The notes under the pieces are model-generated. The model was not told where the DNA came from. It saw only the letters and a list, made by a program, of their open reading frames with translations, and searched no databases. A stretch of 7,648 nucleotides of DNA, taken from positions 1 through 7,648 of the forward strand of contig JAUXHQ010000079.1 in NCBI GenBank assembly GCA_030621455.1, read 5' to 3'. Within the stretch, counting starts at the first letter, position 1. Each line of letters begins with the position of its first letter. Shown piece after piece: positions 5,981-7,648 of this stretch. The translations under genes and the position numbers were made by a program. This DNA comes from Deltaproteobacteria bacterium (GTDB taxonomy: Bacteria > Desulfobacterota > UBA8473).

Positions 5981-6087
5981 TCAGGTGTCAGTGTTAAGGC
6001 CTTGTGATGGGCATTTATCATCAGCTCAGAATTTGTCCATTAGCGAAAGCATCTTTAAAAAGTGTAAACCGAGAAATGAAGGATGCC
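5981..6087 (+). repeat. Dispersed repeat, copy B (long form), between fba and pyk
   Basis: Positions 6002-6087 match 4731-4646 (inverted) at 72 of 86 positions with no gap, and 5981-6006 match 4790-4765 at 24 of 26. Relative to this copy, the upstream one has a 38-bp insertion (4732-4769) ending in a repeat of CACAA. The right end is the hairpin unit GCATCTTT (6049-6056) with AAGGATGC (6079-6086), 8 bp including one T-G wobble, with a 22-nt loop. No matching left terminal repeat is visible, so this may be a partial or single-ended copy. It fills most of the 190-bp fba-pyk gap and ends 57 nt before the pyk start; the rest of the gap shows no clear terminator or promoter. Confidence 0.75.
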
Positions 6088-6144
6088 CTTCAGTACCGGA
6101 AAGGATGAACACCAACTCTTCGTTACTCTATGGGAGGGGGAACC

Positions 6145-7578
6145 GTGACACTTCCAGAGAACAAAACTAAAATCGTCTGCACCATCGGTCCGGCGTCCGA
6201 GTCTGAAGAGATCATCTCACAGATGATCCGAGTCGGTATGAACGTTGCGCGAATAAATTTCTCGCATGGTGATTTCGAGAGTCACAGGAAGGTGATGGAA
6301 AATATCCGTAGTGCTGCGCGCTCAACGGGGAAACGCGTGGCCATCATGGCCGATCTTCCGGGACCAAAGATGCGCATCGGCCAATTAGCCCAGGAGCCGA
6401 TCAATTTAAAGCCTGGAAATCCATTCACGCTGACCACGGAAAACATCGTTGGTGACAGAGAGCGTGTCTCGGTAAGCTTTACCGGCTTGCCGCACGCTGT
6501 AAAGCCGGGAGACATTTTGTACCTTAACGACGGCTACATTGAGATCCAGGTCACGAAGGTGGTGGGAAATGAAGTCGTTTGCGAGGTTCAGGTGGGAGGG
6601 GAACTCCGTTCCCGTAAGGGTCTAAACTTACCGGGCATTGACCTCGGCATAAGCGCGTTCACCGAACACGATCACGAATGTCTGAAATTCGCCCTGGAAC
6701 AGGGCGTGGATGCTGTAAGTCAGTCTTTTGTGGAGAGGGCGGAGGATATTGAGGCTGTCCGAAACGCGGCTGAGGCCTTAGACCACCATCCGTTTATCAT
6801 TGCCAAGATCGAACGGTCCGGGGCACGCGATAACCTCGATGGTATTCTCGAAGCCGCGGACGGCATCATGATCGCCCGTGGCGACCTCGGGGTTGAAATC
6901 CCTATAGAGAGTATTGCCGTCGCTCAAAAGCACCTGATGCATATGGCAAACCTCAAGGGCAAACCTGTGATTACTGCCACGCAAATGCTGGAATCCATGA
7001 CCGATAACCGGCGTCCTACCAGGGCGGAAGCTACGGACGTTGCCAACGCAATCCTTGACGGCACGGACTGTGTTATGCTATCAGGTGAGTCAGCAATGGG
7101 GAAATATCCGGTGGAAGCCGTTAACATGCTCGCCAAAATTGCAGTGGCAATTGAACCGCACCGTTCCAGCTTCGGAGTAAGAGATGTCTTAAAAACAGTC
7201 GACCGCATCAGCAATGTCAGTCTCACTGACCTGATTGCCTCAAGTGTAGAGGCTACCTTGGAACGTGTCTCAGTGGCAGCCGTATTTGCCCCTACACGAA
7301 GCGGTGCATCCGCAAGAAGCATAACGCGCTTTAGACTTCCAGTATGGATAATTGCGGTAAGCTCAGAAGAAAGTACGTGTCAAAGACTCCAATTTTCCTA
7401 CGGAGTATATCCAACGTATGAGCCGGATCACCCGGATGACTGGAATACCTTCGTTCGAGAATGGATGCAGAAGCACGGTCTGGAAGGAAAATTGGTGGTC
7501 CTGACCGAAGGACCTTCTTTTAAACATCCAGAAGCAAATAACCGGATGGAGCTCATTGACCTTGGCCTGGTATCCTGA
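6145..7578 (+). CDS. pyk: Pyruvate kinase, probably K+-independent type
   Basis: 477 residues, typical bacterial length. Transfers phosphate from phosphoenolpyruvate to ADP, giving pyruvate and ATP, in the cytoplasm, normally as a homotetramer. The A-domain barrel begins KIVCTIGPAS (8-17), with ARINFSHG (35-42: R36, N38, S40, H41), then LPGPKMRIG (71-79), the B domain (~72-168), catalytic K221 and metal ligand E223 in IAKIER, ARGDLGVEIP (244-253, metal ligand D247), ATQMLESMTDNRRPTRAEATDVANA and the C-terminal domain (~350-477). K75 stands at the position of rabbit Glu117, with L71 for Thr113 and I78 for Thr120; this pattern marks K+-independent enzymes. There is no C-terminal PEP-utiliser extension. 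The frame opens at an ATG at 6130, but that codon abuts the GGAGG ribosome site (6133-6137); the GTG at 6145, 7 nt after it, is the better start. Probably works with fba upstream. Confidence 0.96.
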   Translation: MTLPENKTKIVCTIGPASESEEIISQMIRVGMNVARINFSHGDFESHRKVMENIRSAARSTGKRVAIMADLPGPKMRIGQLAQEPINLKPGNPFTLTTENIVGDRERVSVSFTGLPHAVKPGDILYLNDGYIEIQVTKVVGNEVVCEVQVGGELRSRKGLNLPGIDLGISAFTEHDHECLKFALEQGVDAVSQSFVERAEDIEAVRNAAEALDHHPFIIAKIERSGARDNLDGILEAADGIMIARGDLGVEIPIESIAVAQKHLMHMANLKGKPVITATQMLESMTDNRRPTRAEATDVANAILDGTDCVMLSGESAMGKYPVEAVNMLAKIAVAIEPHRSSFGVRDVLKTVDRISNVSLTDLIASSVEATLERVSVAAVFAPTRSGASARSITRFRLPVWIIAVSSEESTCQRLQFSYGVYPTYEPDHPDDWNTFVREWMQKHGLEGKLVVLTEGPSFKHPEANNRMELIDLGLVS

Positions 7579-7615
7579 ATATACCCTTAGATGAAATTAG
7601 AACTAACTTCTCTCG

Positions 7616-7648
7616 AAGGCTATAAGAAATGTAAACCGGCAAATGAAG
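7616..7648 (+). repeat. Dispersed hairpin repeat, copy E (partial, cut by window end)
   Basis: The last 33 bases align with the first 33 of the hairpin unit of copy B. The block TGTAAACCG (7630-7638) and terminal AAATGAAG (7641-7648) are identical and the left arm is divergent. It starts 38 bp after the pyk stop codon. The sequence is expected to continue with GATGCC beyond the window. Confidence 0.5.

Noticed and set aside
5967..6170. 67-codon plus-strand ORF between fba and pyk
   Set aside because: Repeat-derived, overlaps the pyk start in another frame, and has no ribosome site.
1771..7648. CRISPR array
   Set aside because: The repeat copies are far apart, occur in both orientations and have no regular spacers; no cas gene is present.

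Overview
The window carries five intact protein genes, all recognisable at family level: a MEMO1-AMMECR1 fusion (AmmeMemoRadiSam proteins B and A in one chain), an acyl-CoA dehydrogenase, a periplasmic HtrA/Deg-type serine protease, a class II fructose-bisphosphate aldolase and a pyruvate kinase. Moderate GC, strong Shine-Dalgarno sites, an exported Gram-negative type HtrA, a flavin acyl-CoA dehydrogenase beside central-carbon enzymes, and repeat-rich intergenic DNA suggest an anaerobic Gram-negative bacterium, perhaps Desulfobacterota (the former Deltaproteobacteria). This assignment is an inference; no marker gene is present. No rRNA, tRNA, CRISPR array or transposase was seen.

Layout. Positions 1-307 are non-coding and hold nested long inverted repeats. 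The MEMO1-AMMECR1 gene (308-1756, +) converges on the acyl-CoA dehydrogenase gene (1815-2960, -), with a 40-bp hairpin repeat filling most of the 58-bp gap. The htrA-like gene (3153-4268, -) lies upstream of the dehydrogenase gene but ends in its own probable intrinsic terminator (3117-3149). The 651-bp divergent gap 4269-4919 holds a possible htrA promoter, an orphan terminator-like hairpin, a structured 84-bp segment around a 15-codon mini-ORF, and a 194-bp MITE-like element. Two glycolytic genes follow on the + strand, fba (4920-5954) and pyk (6145-7578), separated by another copy of the repeat. A further partial copy runs off the right end.

How the genes relate. Fba and Pyk act in the same pathway (aldol cleavage or gluconeogenic condensation of fructose-1,6-bisphosphate; the last ATP-forming step of glycolysis) and are probably co-oriented for that reason, although the 190-bp gap leaves joint transcription open. 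The other three genes are probably separate units with unrelated roles. The most unusual content is non-coding: a dispersed hairpin repeat family (C 1771-1810, A 4647-4684, B 6049-6086, E 7616-7648, plus one arm D at 4828-4839) with a conserved 8-bp stem and 22-nt loop, and the nested palindrome at 14-289, whose only three inner-arm mismatches all become G-T (G-U) pairs on one strand.
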